A stretch of DNA of 64,000 nt, from the NCBI GenBank assembly GCA_014804755.1, contig JAAUZE010000026.1, positions 62,001 to 126,000 on the forward strand, read 5' to 3'. Positions within the stretch are counted from its first letter, which is position 1, and each line of letters begins with the position of its first letter. Origin of the DNA: Lachnospiraceae bacterium. GTDB lineage: Bacteria > Bacillota > Clostridia > Lachnospirales > Lachnospiraceae. This document shows, one piece after another, positions 34,591 through 43,242 of the stretch. Below the pieces are notes generated by a model. It made no database searches and was not told the origin of the DNA. It worked only from the letters and a program-made list of their open reading frames with translations. The position numbers and the translations under genes were made by a program.

Positions 34591-34612
34591 AAAGATTTTC
34601 CTAAAATAGTAC

Positions 34613-34641
34613 TTGCAAAATCTCATATCAGGTATTATAAT
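34613..34641 (+). promoter_or_regulatory. trp operon promoter
   Basis: TTGCAA (34613-34618) and TATAAT (34636-34641) are 17 bases apart, about 50 bases upstream of the T-box leader. Confidence 0.8.
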
Positions 34642-34689
34642 TCATGACAGTACAGTAATCAAATAGTACGTTAAACCGATGAAGCGAAG

Positions 34690-34995
34690 ATAAAAACAGA
34701 ATCTGCACTCACAGAGAGACCGGGGAGCTGAGATCCGGTCAGACCGCAGCCTGTTAAATGGATCGCGGAGGGCATAGTCAACAGAGCCGCAGGCTCCCAG
34801 TATTCTATGACGTGAGGCTTACGTTAGCAGCCGGGGATATGATGGTATCTCTAATGAGAGTATGACGGAAAGCGGGCGCATGGCCGGATCGGGAAGGCAG
34901 CGCGGACGCAGAACGCATATAGCAGGGTGGCACCGCGGGTAAAATGATAAACTCGTCCTTGATGACAGATAACTGTTGTTGAGGGCGTTTTTTTT
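34690..34995 (+). ncRNA. T-box riboregulator, tryptophan type
   Basis: The conserved T-box core AGGGTGGCACCGCGG lies at 34924-34938, preceded by stem I elements (AGAGAG at 34713-34718). In the specifier region, AAATGGATC at 34756-34764 offers TGG (Trp) at 34759-34761. A terminator follows: 15-base arms 34954-34968 and 34973-34987, with several G-U pairs, loop ATAA, and eight T. Uncharged tRNA-Trp would stabilise the antiterminator and allow trpEGDCBA transcription. The TGG assignment rests on position and on the downstream genes. Confidence 0.92.
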
Positions 34996-35040
34996 GCGCG
35001 ATAAGCGCAGCATTTCACGTCTGCTTAGCGCGATAAGCAT
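34992..35040. repeat. Fragment of the 50.7-kb hairpin repeat family
   Basis: TTTTTGCGCGATAAGC (34992-35007) and TTTCACGTCTGCTTA (about 35014-35028) also occur in the hairpin repeat at 50664-50903, here brought close together, followed by a second GCGCGATAAGC. It looks like an internally deleted copy inserted just after the T-box terminator. Confidence 0.7.
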
Positions 35041-35066
35041 ATGAAGCAAAGAAGGAGGAATGAGAA

Positions 35067-36554
35067 ATGTATTATCCCACACTGGAGGAGGCGGAACGGA
35101 TCGTTCAGAACGGAGATTATCGGGCGATTCCGATCAGCACGGAAATCTACTCGGACAGCAGAACGCCGATCGAGGTGCTTCGGAGCTTAAAAAAGGTCAG
35201 CAGGCATTGTTATATTTTAGAAAGCGTGGAGCAGACAAGAAGGTGGGGACGCGATACCTTTCTCGGATACGAGCCGCGGCTGGAAATTTCCTGTCTGAAT
35301 CATCAGATGACGATCAAAAGCGGCATCACGCAGACGGAGGAGGTTACGCATCCCGGCGCTTATATCAGAGAGATTTTAGCGCAGTACAAAAGTCCGCGGC
35401 TGAAGGGACTGCCGCCGTTTACCGGGGGACTGGTCGGATATTTTTCCTATGATTATATCAAGTACAGTGAGCCGACCTTAAAGCTTGGCGCAAAGGACTG
35501 CGAAGGGTTCCGCGATGTGGATTTGATGCTGTTTGATAAGGTGATCGCATTTGATAATCTCAGGCAGAAGATCATTTTGATCGTGAATGCAAAGACGGAT
35601 GATTTAGAGACGGCGTATCCGCGCGCCATCCGTGAGCTGAAGGAAATGGCGGCGCTTGTGCGGGGCGGAGAGAAGGCGGCGGTCGCGCCGCTTATGCTGA
35701 CCTCGGAGTATCGTTATCTTTTTTCAAAAGAAGAATACTGTGAGATGGTGGTTCAGGCAAAGAATCATATCCGCGAGGGCGATATTTTTCAGGTTGTGCT
35801 CTCGAACCGTGTGGAGGCGGACATGGAGGGGAGTCTGTTTGATGCTTACCGCGTGCTGAGGACGACCAACCCGTCGCCGTATATGTTCTATTTTTCCAGT
35901 GACGATATTGAGATCGCGGGCGCGTCACCGGAAACGCTTGTGAAGCTGGAGGACGGGAAGCTTTATACCTATCCGCTTGCGGGAACAAGGCCGCGCGGGG
36001 CAACGCCGGAAGAAGATGAGGCGCTGGAGAAAGAATTGCTTGCGGATGAAAAAGAACGGTCCGAGCACAATATGCTCGTCGATCTGGGCAGGAATGACAT
36101 CGGAAAGATCAGTAAGATCGGCAGTGTCAAGGTGGAGCAGTATATGAACATTGAGCGTTACTCCCATGTCATGCATATCGGTTCTACCGTATCCGGCATG
36201 GAGAGGGACGACAAGGATGCGCTTGACGCGGTGGACGCGATTTTGCCGGCGGGGACGCTTTCGGGAGCGCCGAAGCTGCGCGCCTGTGAGATCATCAACG
36301 AGCTGGAGGATAATAAGCGCGGCATTTACGGCGGTGCGATCGGCTATCTGGATTTTACGGGAAACATGGATACCTGTATCGGTATCCGCCTGGCGTTCGC
36401 CAAAAACGGAAAGGTGTTTATCCGAAGCGGCGCGGGTATCGTTGCGGACAGCGTTCCGGAGAACGAATATCAGGAGTGTATCAACAAGGCGAAAGCGGTC
36501 ATGCAGGCGATAGAGACGGCGAAAGGAGGAATCGATCATGATATTGCTGATTGA
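35067..36554 (+). CDS. trpE: Anthranilate synthase component I
   Basis: A 495-residue enzyme that makes anthranilate from chorismate with the TrpG amidotransferase. The N-terminal domain has the feedback-inhibition region CYILESVEQTRRWGRDTFLG. The chorismate-binding domain (about 230-490) has DIFQVVLSNRVEADMEG, GASPETLVKLEDG, PLAGTRPRGATPEED, LVDLGRNDIGK and the characteristic GTLSGAPKLRACEII and GGAIGYLDFTGNMDTCI. The ATG follows AAGGAGGAATGAGAA. First gene of the trp operon, controlled by the T-box. Overlaps trpG by 17 bases. Confidence 0.97.
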   Translation: MYYPTLEEAERIVQNGDYRAIPISTEIYSDSRTPIEVLRSLKKVSRHCYILESVEQTRRWGRDTFLGYEPRLEISCLNHQMTIKSGITQTEEVTHPGAYIREILAQYKSPRLKGLPPFTGGLVGYFSYDYIKYSEPTLKLGAKDCEGFRDVDLMLFDKVIAFDNLRQKIILIVNAKTDDLETAYPRAIRELKEMAALVRGGEKAAVAPLMLTSEYRYLFSKEEYCEMVVQAKNHIREGDIFQVVLSNRVEADMEGSLFDAYRVLRTTNPSPYMFYFSSDDIEIAGASPETLVKLEDGKLYTYPLAGTRPRGATPEEDEALEKELLADEKERSEHNMLVDLGRNDIGKISKIGSVKVEQYMNIERYSHVMHIGSTVSGMERDDKDALDAVDAILPAGTLSGAPKLRACEIINELEDNKRGIYGGAIGYLDFTGNMDTCIGIRLAFAKNGKVFIRSGAGIVADSVPENEYQECINKAKAVMQAIETAKGGIDHDIAD

Positions 36555-37110
36555 TAATTACGACAGCTTTTCCTACAATCTGTATCAGCTGATCGGCGCG
36601 GTGTGCGAAAATATCCGCGTGATCCGAAACGATGAGATGACCGTATCGGAAATTGAGGCGCTCTCCCCACAGCTCATCGTGCTCTCGCCGGGACCGGGTA
36701 AACCGGCGGATGCGGGCGTTTGTGTGGAGGTCGTGAAACAGCTTGCAGGCAAAATTCCGATCTTTGGGGTCTGTCTCGGACATCAGGTGATCTGTGAGGC
36801 GTTCGGCGCGACCGTCACCTATGCAAAAGAACTGATGCACGGGAAGACGAGTGTGGTCACCGTGGACACGGACAGCGTTCTGTTTGCGGGATTTCCGAAG
36901 GAGTGTCCGGTGGCGCGCTATCATTCGCTTGCCGCGGATCGAGAGACCATCCCGCCCGAACTGAAAGTAACAGCGCAGACGGACGATGCGCAGGTGATGG
37001 CGGTTGAGCATGTGCGTTATCCGGTTTACGGCGTGCAGTTTCATCCAGAGTCGGTTTTGACGGAATCGGGGCTTGAAATGATAAAGAATCTATATAAGAG
37101 CTTAGTGTGA
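36538..37110 (+). CDS. trpG: Anthranilate synthase component II (glutamine amidotransferase)
   Basis: A 190-residue class I glutamine amidotransferase that supplies ammonia to TrpE. The catalytic Cys is in PIFGVCLGHQVICEAFG, and the His-Glu pair is in VQFHPESVLTESG. The N terminus MILLIDNYDSFSYNLYQ is the classic PabA/TrpG start. The ATG follows GAAAGGAGG inside the trpE end, so translation is coupled. In Firmicutes, TrpG can also serve folate synthesis; no other pabA-like gene is in the window. Confidence 0.96.
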   Translation: MILLIDNYDSFSYNLYQLIGAVCENIRVIRNDEMTVSEIEALSPQLIVLSPGPGKPADAGVCVEVVKQLAGKIPIFGVCLGHQVICEAFGATVTYAKELMHGKTSVVTVDTDSVLFAGFPKECPVARYHSLAADRETIPPELKVTAQTDDAQVMAVEHVRYPVYGVQFHPESVLTESGLEMIKNLYKSLV

Positions 37111-37185
37111 GAAGAATTTTTAACCGCTCACAGCAAAAGTTGTTGAGATGAAATAAGAAGGCAATCTGGCGAAAGGAGAACAACC

Positions 37186-38196
37186 ATGATTAAAGAAGCA
37201 ATTTTACAATTGGCAAAAAAAGAGGACATCGGTTATGATACGGCGAAGGCGGTCATGAACGAGATCATGAGCGGAGAGGCGAGCGAAGTACAAAAGAGTG
37301 CGTACTTAACGGCGCTCAGCATGAAGGGCGAGACAATCGAGGAGATCACAGGATCGGCGGAGGAAATGAGAAACCACTGCACGAGACTGCTTCATGACAT
37401 GGATGTGCTTGAAATCGTCGGAACGGGCGGTGACGGCTCCAATTCCTTCAATATTTCCACAACTTCAGCAATCGTGATCGCCGCGGCGGGAGTTCCGGTG
37501 GCAAAGCACGGAAACAGGGCAGCGAGCAGTAAGTGCGGCGCGGCGGATGTGTTGGAGGCGCTCGGTGTAAATATCATGATCTCACCGGCAAAGAGCGCGC
37601 AGCTCTTAAAGGAGATCAATATCTGTTTCCTGTTTGCACAAAATTATCATATTTCGATGAAGCATGTTGGACCGATCCGAAAAGAATTAGGAATTCGAAC
37701 AGTGTTCAATATTTTGGGACCGCTGGCGAATCCGGCGGGCGCGAACATGCAGGTGATGGGCGTGTATGAGGAAGCGCTTGTGGAGCCGCTTGCACATGTG
37801 CTCTGTAATCTCGGCGTGAAAAACGCGCTTGTTGTTTACGGGCAGGATAAGCTTGACGAGATTTCGATGGCTGCGCCGACGACGGTATGCGAGGTGCGCG
37901 GCGATTCCTACAAGACTTACACGATCACGCCGGAGCAGTTCGGCTTTACAACTTGTGACAAAGAGGCGCTTTTAGGCGGTACGCCCGCGGAGAATGCGGC
38001 GATCACGCGTGCGATCTTAGACGGTACGGAAACGGGCGCGAAGCGCGGCGCGGTACTGTTGAACGCGGGCGCAGGACTCTTTGTTGCCGGAAAAGCGGCG
38101 GATATGGCCGGTGGTATTGCGTTGGCGGCGGAAATGATCGACAGCGGAAAAGCATACCGCAAGCTGGAGGAGTTTGCGGCGCGCTCGAACGAATAG
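37186..38196 (+). CDS. trpD: Anthranilate phosphoribosyltransferase
   Basis: A 336-residue enzyme that joins anthranilate to PRPP. The PRPP-binding glycine-rich motif [17 protein letters not shown] is at about residues 80-96, followed by [20 protein letters not shown] and [19 protein letters not shown]. The DE pair involved in magnesium binding is in [13 protein letters not shown]. The start ATG has AAAGGAG before it, 75 bases after trpG. Confidence 0.96.
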   Translation: MIKEAILQLAKKEDIGYDTAKAVMNEIMSGEASEVQKSAYLTALSMKGETIEEITGSAEEMRNHCTRLLHDMDVLEIVGTGGDGSNSFNISTTSAIVIAAAGVPVAKHGNRAASSKCGAADVLEALGVNIMISPAKSAQLLKEINICFLFAQNYHISMKHVGPIRKELGIRTVFNILGPLANPAGANMQVMGVYEEALVEPLAHVLCNLGVKNALVVYGQDKLDEISMAAPTTVCEVRGDSYKTYTITPEQFGFTTCDKEALLGGTPAENAAITRAILDGTETGAKRGAVLLNAGAGLFVAGKAADMAGGIALAAEMIDSGKAYRKLEEFAARSNE

Positions 38197-38243
38197 AGAG
38201 AGTCCGCGGCTATGCGGGGATGGGAAAAAGTGAGGGCAAAGCT

Positions 38244-39026
38244 ATGATTTTAGATGAGATTGCGGAGCGGACGAGGGAACGGATCGCACAGCGCAAAAAG
38301 GAACTGCCGTTTGAAAAACTGAAAGAACAGGCAGAGCAGCTTCCTGCGGACACGGGCTTTCCGTTTGCGAAGGCGCTGCGCGGGGAGGAGCTTCAATTTA
38401 TCTGCGAAGTGAAAAAAGCATCCCCGTCGAAGGGCTTGATCGCGGAACATTTTCCTTATATAGAGATCGCACGGGCATATGAGCAGGCGGGAGCCGCGGC
38501 AATTTCCGTGCTGACAGAACCGTTCTATTTTCAGGGGAGCAACGAGTATTTAAGGGAAATCGTGCAGACGGTGAACATTCCGGTGCTGCGCAAAGACTTT
38601 ACGGTGGACGAGTACATGATCTATGAGGCGAAGGCGCTTGGCGCAAGCGCGGTGCTTTTGATCTGCGCCATCCTAAATGACGACGAGCTGAACCGCTATC
38701 ATGCGCTGGCGGCATCGCTCGGGCTGTCGGCGCTCGTGGAAGTGCATGACGAGGAGGAGGCGCGCCGCGCGCTTCGGGCAGGCGCGAAGATCATCGGCGT
38801 CAATAACCGGAATCTCAAGGATTTTACGGTGGACATTTCCAATTCGTTACGGATTCGTCCGCTGATACCGCAGGAGGTGGTTTTTGTTTCCGAAAGCGGG
38901 ATGAAGACAGGAGCGGATATTCAGGCGCTCCGTGAAAACGGAACGGACGCGGTGCTGATCGGGGAAACGTTGATGAGAAGTCCGGATAAGAGGGCAGCGC
39001 TCGCAAAGCTGCGCGCGGGTATGTGA
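38244..39026 (+). CDS. trpC: Indole-3-glycerol phosphate synthase
   Basis: A 260-residue TIM-barrel enzyme that closes the indole ring. Catalytic and binding residues lie in FICEVKKASPSKGLI (Glu, Lys), VLTEPFYFQGSNEYL, PVLRKDFTVDEYMIYEA (Lys), GVNNRNLKDFTVD, and VSESGMKTGADI. The start at 38244 is chosen because GTGAGGG lies seven bases before it; an in-frame ATG at 38220 would add eight residues and has no clear ribosome site. It is a single-domain TrpC, not a TrpCF fusion. Confidence 0.95.
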   Translation: MILDEIAERTRERIAQRKKELPFEKLKEQAEQLPADTGFPFAKALRGEELQFICEVKKASPSKGLIAEHFPYIEIARAYEQAGAAAISVLTEPFYFQGSNEYLREIVQTVNIPVLRKDFTVDEYMIYEAKALGASAVLLICAILNDDELNRYHALAASLGLSALVEVHDEEEARRALRAGAKIIGVNNRNLKDFTVDISNSLRIRPLIPQEVVFVSESGMKTGADIQALRENGTDAVLIGETLMRSPDKRAALAKLRAGM

Positions 39027-39137
39027 GATGTGTAAGACGGAAAATGCCGGTAAAAGTAAATGATATGCCGGAACATCGGCAGAGCAGAACGGTGCGGTTG
39101 GCGATAATCGGCACAGGCGGAAAGGAAACGGTGAAAC

Positions 39138-40322
39138 ATGAGTAAAGGAAGATACGGAATCTATGGCGGTCAGTATATCGGCGAGACGCTGATGAACGAG
39201 ATCATTCATTTGGAAGAGCAGTATGAATTTTATAAAAACGATGCCGCATTTTTAGGCGAGCTGGATGAGCTGATGCGTAATTACGCGGGGCGCCCGTCGC
39301 TGCTCTATTACGCGGAACGGATGACGGAGGACTTAGGCGGCGCGAAGATCTATTTAAAGCGCGAGGACTTGAATCATACCGGCTCGCACAAGATCAATAA
39401 CGTTTTGGGGCAGGTGCTGATGGCAAAAAAAATGGGCAAGACGCGCGTGATCGCAGAGACGGGCGCGGGACAGCATGGCGTGGCGACGGCGACGGCAGCG
39501 GCATTGCTGAACTTAGAGTGCGAGGTGTTCATGGGAAAAGAGGACACGGTCAGGCAGGCGCTCAATGTATACCGCATGGAGCTTTTAGGAGCAAAGGTTC
39601 ATGCCGTGACGACCGGAACGATGACGTTAAAGGATGCCGTCAACGCGGCGATGATGGAGTGGAGCGCGCGCATGGAGGATACGCATTATGTACTCGGTTC
39701 CGTGATGGGACCCCATCCGTTCCCGATGATGGTGCGGGACTTCCAAAGCGTCATCGGAAAGGAGACAAAAGAGCAGATGCTTGCACGTGAGGGAAAGCTT
39801 CCGGCGGCGGTCGTTGCGTGTGTGGGCGGCGGCAGCAATTCGATGGGAATGTTTCATCCGTTTATTGAGGACAAAGAGGTGAAGCTGATCGGCTGTGAGG
39901 CTGCGGGCAAAGGTGTGGATACCGAGCTGCATGCCGCGACGATCGCAAAGGGTTCGCTCGGCGTTTTCCATGGAATGAAATCTCTTTTTTGTCAAAATGA
40001 GCAGGGGCAGATCGCGCCGGTTTATTCCATATCGGCGGGCTTAGATTATCCGGGCATCGGACCCGAGCATGCATATCTGCATGACAGCGGCAGAGCACAG
40101 TATGTTCCGGTAACGGACGATGAGGCGGTAGATGCGTTTGAATATCTGGCGCGGACGGAAGGGATTATCTGCGCCATTGAGAGCGCGCATGCCGTTGCGC
40201 ATGTGAGAAAGATCGCAAAAGATTATGCTAAGGAGGACTGCATCGTGATCTGTCTTTCGGGACGCGGAGACAAGGACGTTGCGGCGATCGCAAGATACAG
40301 GGGGGTGGATATTCATGAGTAA
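39138..40322 (+). CDS. trpB: Tryptophan synthase beta chain
   Basis: A 394-residue PLP enzyme that joins indole and serine. The PLP lysine is in [15 protein letters not shown], the phosphate-binding loop is [12 protein letters not shown], and the indole/serine residues include [11 protein letters not shown]. It lacks the C-terminal extension of TrpB2 enzymes, so it is the standard TrpB1. Its start ATG has AAAGGAAA before it. It overlaps trpA by eight bases. The 111 bases before it hold no trpF. Confidence 0.97.
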   Translation: MSKGRYGIYGGQYIGETLMNEIIHLEEQYEFYKNDAAFLGELDELMRNYAGRPSLLYYAERMTEDLGGAKIYLKREDLNHTGSHKINNVLGQVLMAKKMGKTRVIAETGAGQHGVATATAAALLNLECEVFMGKEDTVRQALNVYRMELLGAKVHAVTTGTMTLKDAVNAAMMEWSARMEDTHYVLGSVMGPHPFPMMVRDFQSVIGKETKEQMLAREGKLPAAVVACVGGGSNSMGMFHPFIEDKEVKLIGCEAAGKGVDTELHAATIAKGSLGVFHGMKSLFCQNEQGQIAPVYSISAGLDYPGIGPEHAYLHDSGRAQYVPVTDDEAVDAFEYLARTEGIICAIESAHAVAHVRKIAKDYAKEDCIVICLSGRGDKDVAAIARYRGVDIHE

Positions 40323-41091
40323 GATCGCACAGGCATTTGCAAACGGAAAGGCATTTATCCCGTTTCTGACGGCGGGAGATCCGACTGCGGATAAAACCGT
40401 GGAGTTCATTTTGGAGATGGTACGGGCGGGTGCAGACTTAATCGAGATCGGCATTCCGTTTTCTGACCCGACCGCTGAGGGGGAGGTCATTCAGAACGCG
40501 AATGTCCGCGCCTTAAAAGCGGGTATCACGACGGACGGCGTGTTTGAGATCGTGCGGCAGGTGCGCCAGAAGACGCAGATACCGATTGTTTTTTTGACGT
40601 ATCTGAATCCCGTATTCCATTACGGCTACGACGCGTTCCTTGCGCGCTGCAGGGAGCTTGGAGTGGACGGTATCATCTGCCCGGACTTACCGTATGAGGA
40701 GAAAAAAGAATTATCCGACGTGGCGGTAGGGTATGATGTGGATATCATTTCGCTGATCGCGCCGACGTCCGAGGAGCGGATTCAGATGATCGCGCGCGAG
40801 GCGACGGGCTATATTTACCTCATTTCTTCGAAGGGCGTTACGGGCGTGCGAAGCGAGATCACGACCGATATCGGAAAGATGGCAGAGAGTGTCCGTGAGG
40901 TGACGAAGGTGCCCTGCGCGGTCGGTTTCGGCATCAGCACGCCCGAGCAGGCGGCTGATATGGCGGGGAAATCGGACGGCGCGATCGTGGGAAGCGCCAT
41001 CGTAAAGATGATTGCGCAGTATGGCGAGGCAGCAGGCGGACATGTCTATGAATATGTCAAAAAAATGAAGGATGCGCTGAGGGATATTTAA
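40315..41091 (+). CDS. trpA: Tryptophan synthase alpha chain
   Basis: A 258-residue TIM-barrel enzyme that cleaves indole-3-glycerol phosphate, in complex with TrpB. Catalytic Glu is in [13 protein letters not shown] and catalytic Asp in the same SDP motif, followed by [15 protein letters not shown]. The phosphate loop GVTGVRSEI and [11 protein letters not shown] are present. The ATG at 40315 follows GGGGGTGG inside the end of trpB. Last gene of the operon, followed by a terminator. Confidence 0.97.
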   Translation: MSKIAQAFANGKAFIPFLTAGDPTADKTVEFILEMVRAGADLIEIGIPFSDPTAEGEVIQNANVRALKAGITTDGVFEIVRQVRQKTQIPIVFLTYLNPVFHYGYDAFLARCRELGVDGIICPDLPYEEKKELSDVAVGYDVDIISLIAPTSEERIQMIAREATGYIYLISSKGVTGVRSEITTDIGKMAESVREVTKVPCAVGFGISTPEQAADMAGKSDGAIVGSAIVKMIAQYGEAAGGHVYEYVKKMKDALRDI

Positions 41092-41113
41092 CTTGATATC
41101 GCTTTGTGATGAG

Positions 41114-41138
41114 CCCACCGGGATATCCGGTGGGTTTT
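41114..41138 (+). terminator. trp operon terminator
   Basis: Arms CCCACCGG (41114-41121) and CCGGTGGG (41127-41134) enclose GATAT and are followed by TTTTG. Confidence 0.85.
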
Positions 41139-41240
41139 GTGATTGTGAAGTTCTTCGTTTGGACTTATGATAAAGGCATGGATGCAGACAAAATTTTCAG
41201 ACAAAATTTTTATATGGAAAATAAAAAAATTTATTTTTTT

Positions 41241-41268
41241 TGTAACGAAAATGCGCTTTGATTGTCTA
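41241..41268 (+). promoter_or_regulatory. Candidate ECF-sigma autoregulated promoter
   Basis: TGTAAC (41241-41246), then 16 bases, then TGTCTA (41263-41268). An AAC-containing -35 and a GTCTA-type -10 at this spacing are typical of promoters read by ECF sigma factors; it lies just before the sigma gene. A run of A/T precedes it. Confidence 0.6.
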
Positions 41269-41294
41269 ACCCATGAGAGCAAGGGGGGATTGAT

Positions 41295-41777
41295 GTGGAT
41301 TTTGACGGACTGTATCAGACCTATTATATGAGTGTGTATTCTTATGTCATGACAATTGTAAAAAGCGCGCATTTGGCGGAGGAGATCACACAGCAGACCT
41401 TTTATCAGGCGCTGCGCAGTCTGCCGGAGTTTGACGGGAAGTCTAGTCAGTTCACATGGCTCTGCGCGATCGCGAAGAACACGGCGTATAATGAGTTAAA
41501 AAGGCAGTCCCGTTTTCGGACGGAATTATCGGAAGAGGAGCTGCCGGCAGCGGAGGGTGTGGAACAGGTGGCGGAGGAAGAGGTTCTGACGCTTCGCATT
41601 CATCAGGTTCTGCATGAAATGGAGGAACCGTACAAAGAGGTTTTTCAACTTCGTGTATTTGGGGAACTGTCTTTTGCGAAGATTGGTATGATCTTCGGAA
41701 AAACGGAGAATTGGGCAAGAGTAACTTATCACCGTGCAAAATGTAAGCTACAGGAAAGGGTGAATGACAATGAATGA
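41295..41777 (+). CDS. ECF-type RNA polymerase sigma factor
   Basis: A 160-residue sigma-70 family protein with only regions 2 and 4. Region 2 includes VYSYVMTIVKSAHLAEEITQQTFYQALRSL, here noted by its parts EEITQQTFYQALRSL and SSQFTWLCAIAKNTAYNELKR. Region 4 includes EPYKEVFQLRVFGELSFAKI and TENWARVTYHRAKCKLQ. The GTG at 41295 follows AAGGGGGGA. It overlaps the anti-sigma gene by 14 bases. Its targets may include the adjacent lipoprotein/ABC region, which is inference only. Confidence 0.92.
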   Translation: MDFDGLYQTYYMSVYSYVMTIVKSAHLAEEITQQTFYQALRSLPEFDGKSSQFTWLCAIAKNTAYNELKRQSRFRTELSEEELPAAEGVEQVAEEEVLTLRIHQVLHEMEEPYKEVFQLRVFGELSFAKIGMIFGKTENWARVTYHRAKCKLQERVNDNE

Positions 41778-42816
41778 TAAAAAATATCCATGCGGTCTGG
41801 TGCGGGATTTACTGCCTCTTTATCGTGATCATGTGTGCGGCGAGGAAAGTCGCCGGATAGTGGAGGAGCATTTGCAGGAATGCGGCGAGTGTACGCGGCT
41901 GTCAAAACAGATGGAGGACGGCAGCGTAGAGCGCATGCTGAAGCAGGAGGCGGGTGACGTATTAGAGCATCACAGGAAAAAAGAAAAGCGCGCTGCCGTG
42001 ACGGCGGGCATGGTCACGTCGGGAATCCTGATGATTCCGGTGATCGTGTGCTTTATCTGCAATTTGGCGACAGGACATGCGCTTGACTGGTTTTTTATCG
42101 TGTTGACGGCGCTGCTCGTCGTCGCGAGCATCACGGTGGTGCCGATGCTTGCAAACGGTCGCCGTTTTTTAAAAACTATCCTCAGTTTTACGGGATCCCT
42201 GTTGGTGCTGCTGCTCACCTGCTGTATTTATACGCGGGGGCGTTGGTTTCTTGTGGCGGCGGTACCCGTGGTTTTCGGTTTGTCCGTGATTTTTTTACCG
42301 TTTATCTTAAGACAGACGCCGCTTCCGGAACCGCTCTGTCATCAGAAAGGAATGATCGTGATGCTGTGGGATACGCTGTGGCTTTACGGTATCATTATTG
42401 TATGCGGATTTTACGGCGGCGGTGCGCATTACTGGCATAATGCGCTTCTGATCACGTCATGGTGCCTGCTGCTTCCGTGGGCGGTCTTTATGACGGCGCG
42501 GTATGCAAAGTGCCATCCGCTCACGAAAGCGGGGATAATTCTTGTGATCCTCGGGTGCTTCAACGGAACCATAAACGATGTGATCACGCAGGTGATATTG
42601 CCGAAAGGCACCATGTATGCCCCGTCTTTCGTGCGGGCCGTCACGCGGGGGCGTCTGATCGACTGGTCAAGCTGGCAGAGTCGCGACGATACGATCATTC
42701 TATTGACAATGATCGGATTCGTAACGGTTGGGGCGGTATGTATTGCGGCGGGGATTGCATGCGGCAGAGGAAAGAAGCAGGGAGAAGCAGCAGGAGGAAA
42801 CGGCAACGGCTGTTAA
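41764..42816 (+). CDS. Membrane anti-sigma factor with zinc-binding motif
   Basis: A 350-residue protein. Its cytoplasmic N terminus holds the zf-HC2-type anti-sigma motif, H-x3-C-x2-C in EEHLQECGECTRL, with an earlier Cys in YPCGLVRDLLPLY. The rest has about seven hydrophobic segments (from residue 80 to 345), more than the single anchor of many anti-sigma factors. It is encoded directly after and overlapping the ECF sigma gene and is expected to hold it inactive at the membrane. ATG at 41764 lies five bases after GGAAAGGG. Confidence 0.88.
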   Translation: MTMNDKKYPCGLVRDLLPLYRDHVCGEESRRIVEEHLQECGECTRLSKQMEDGSVERMLKQEAGDVLEHHRKKEKRAAVTAGMVTSGILMIPVIVCFICNLATGHALDWFFIVLTALLVVASITVVPMLANGRRFLKTILSFTGSLLVLLLTCCIYTRGRWFLVAAVPVVFGLSVIFLPFILRQTPLPEPLCHQKGMIVMLWDTLWLYGIIIVCGFYGGGAHYWHNALLITSWCLLLPWAVFMTARYAKCHPLTKAGIILVILGCFNGTINDVITQVILPKGTMYAPSFVRAVTRGRLIDWSSWQSRDDTIILLTMIGFVTVGAVCIAAGIACGRGKKQGEAAGGNGNGC

Positions 42817-42855
42817 GATGGTGTTTTTGTTTTATCGGATAGGGGGGTTAGGTTG

Positions 42856-42896
42856 TAAGTGCAGCAGGCGGATACGCTTGTCTGCACTTATTTTTT
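42856..42896 (+). terminator. Terminator after the anti-sigma gene
   Basis: TAAGTGCAG (42856-42864) pairs with CTGCACTTA (42882-42890), extended inside by CAGGCG and CGCTTG around GATA, and is followed by six T. Confidence 0.88.
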
Positions 42897-42982
42897 GGGG
42901 ACAATAGTAAATTCCACAGCATGGGAAGAATCGCAAAGGGGATTCTAAAAGCGTGTAGGATCCGGTCCTTTAGGCATAGTGG

Positions 42983-43028
42983 TTGACAAATTCGGGAATG
43001 GAATGCTACTCTTAAAATACAGTTTAAG
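42983..43028 (+). promoter_or_regulatory. Promoter region and dyad of the broken secreted-protein gene
   Basis: TTGACA at 42983-42988 and the dyad CTTAAA-N6-TTTAAG at 43011-43028 precede the broken gene. The same arrangement occurs at 48726-48765, with CTCAAA-N6-TTTGAG: both arms changed together. The -10 is not certain. Confidence 0.55.
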
Positions 43029-43064
43029 TAACTTGTAAACGGATTTGTGAAAATAAGGATGACT

Positions 43065-43225
43065 ATGAGTAAAATCAAGAAAATGGTATTGGGAATTGCT
43101 TTGGCAAAGTTACAACTGCATATGTTTCAAGAGCTAACTGGGCCGGGTGGCAATATGTAAGCGGCTATGCGGAAGGTTATGCAGATGGTAGTTTGGTAGC
43201 TAAAACAGGAACAGTATACGCATAA
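43065..43225 (+). pseudogene. Broken paralogue of the small secreted protein
   Basis: The frame starts MSKIKKMVLGIALA, matching the intact gene at 48803 (MSKIKKMVLGIVLA), then jumps by deletion to the 3' part. The 3' part, read one frame over from 43109, gives VTTAYVSRANWAGWQYV and GYAEGYADGSLVAKTGTVYA, matching the C-terminal part of the intact protein in pattern (EAVVSRN...GQAYGFVDG). Most of the signal peptide and mature N terminus are missing and the frame is shifted, so it is not functional. ATG follows AAGGATG. Confidence 0.85.
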
Positions 43226-43242
43226 CGAAGGGGAACGCAAGG

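Noticed and set aside
39027..39137. A very short or degraded trpF between trpC and trpB
   Set aside because: None of the three forward frames shows TrpF motifs such as KICGL; the longest frame is 33 residues and unrelated.
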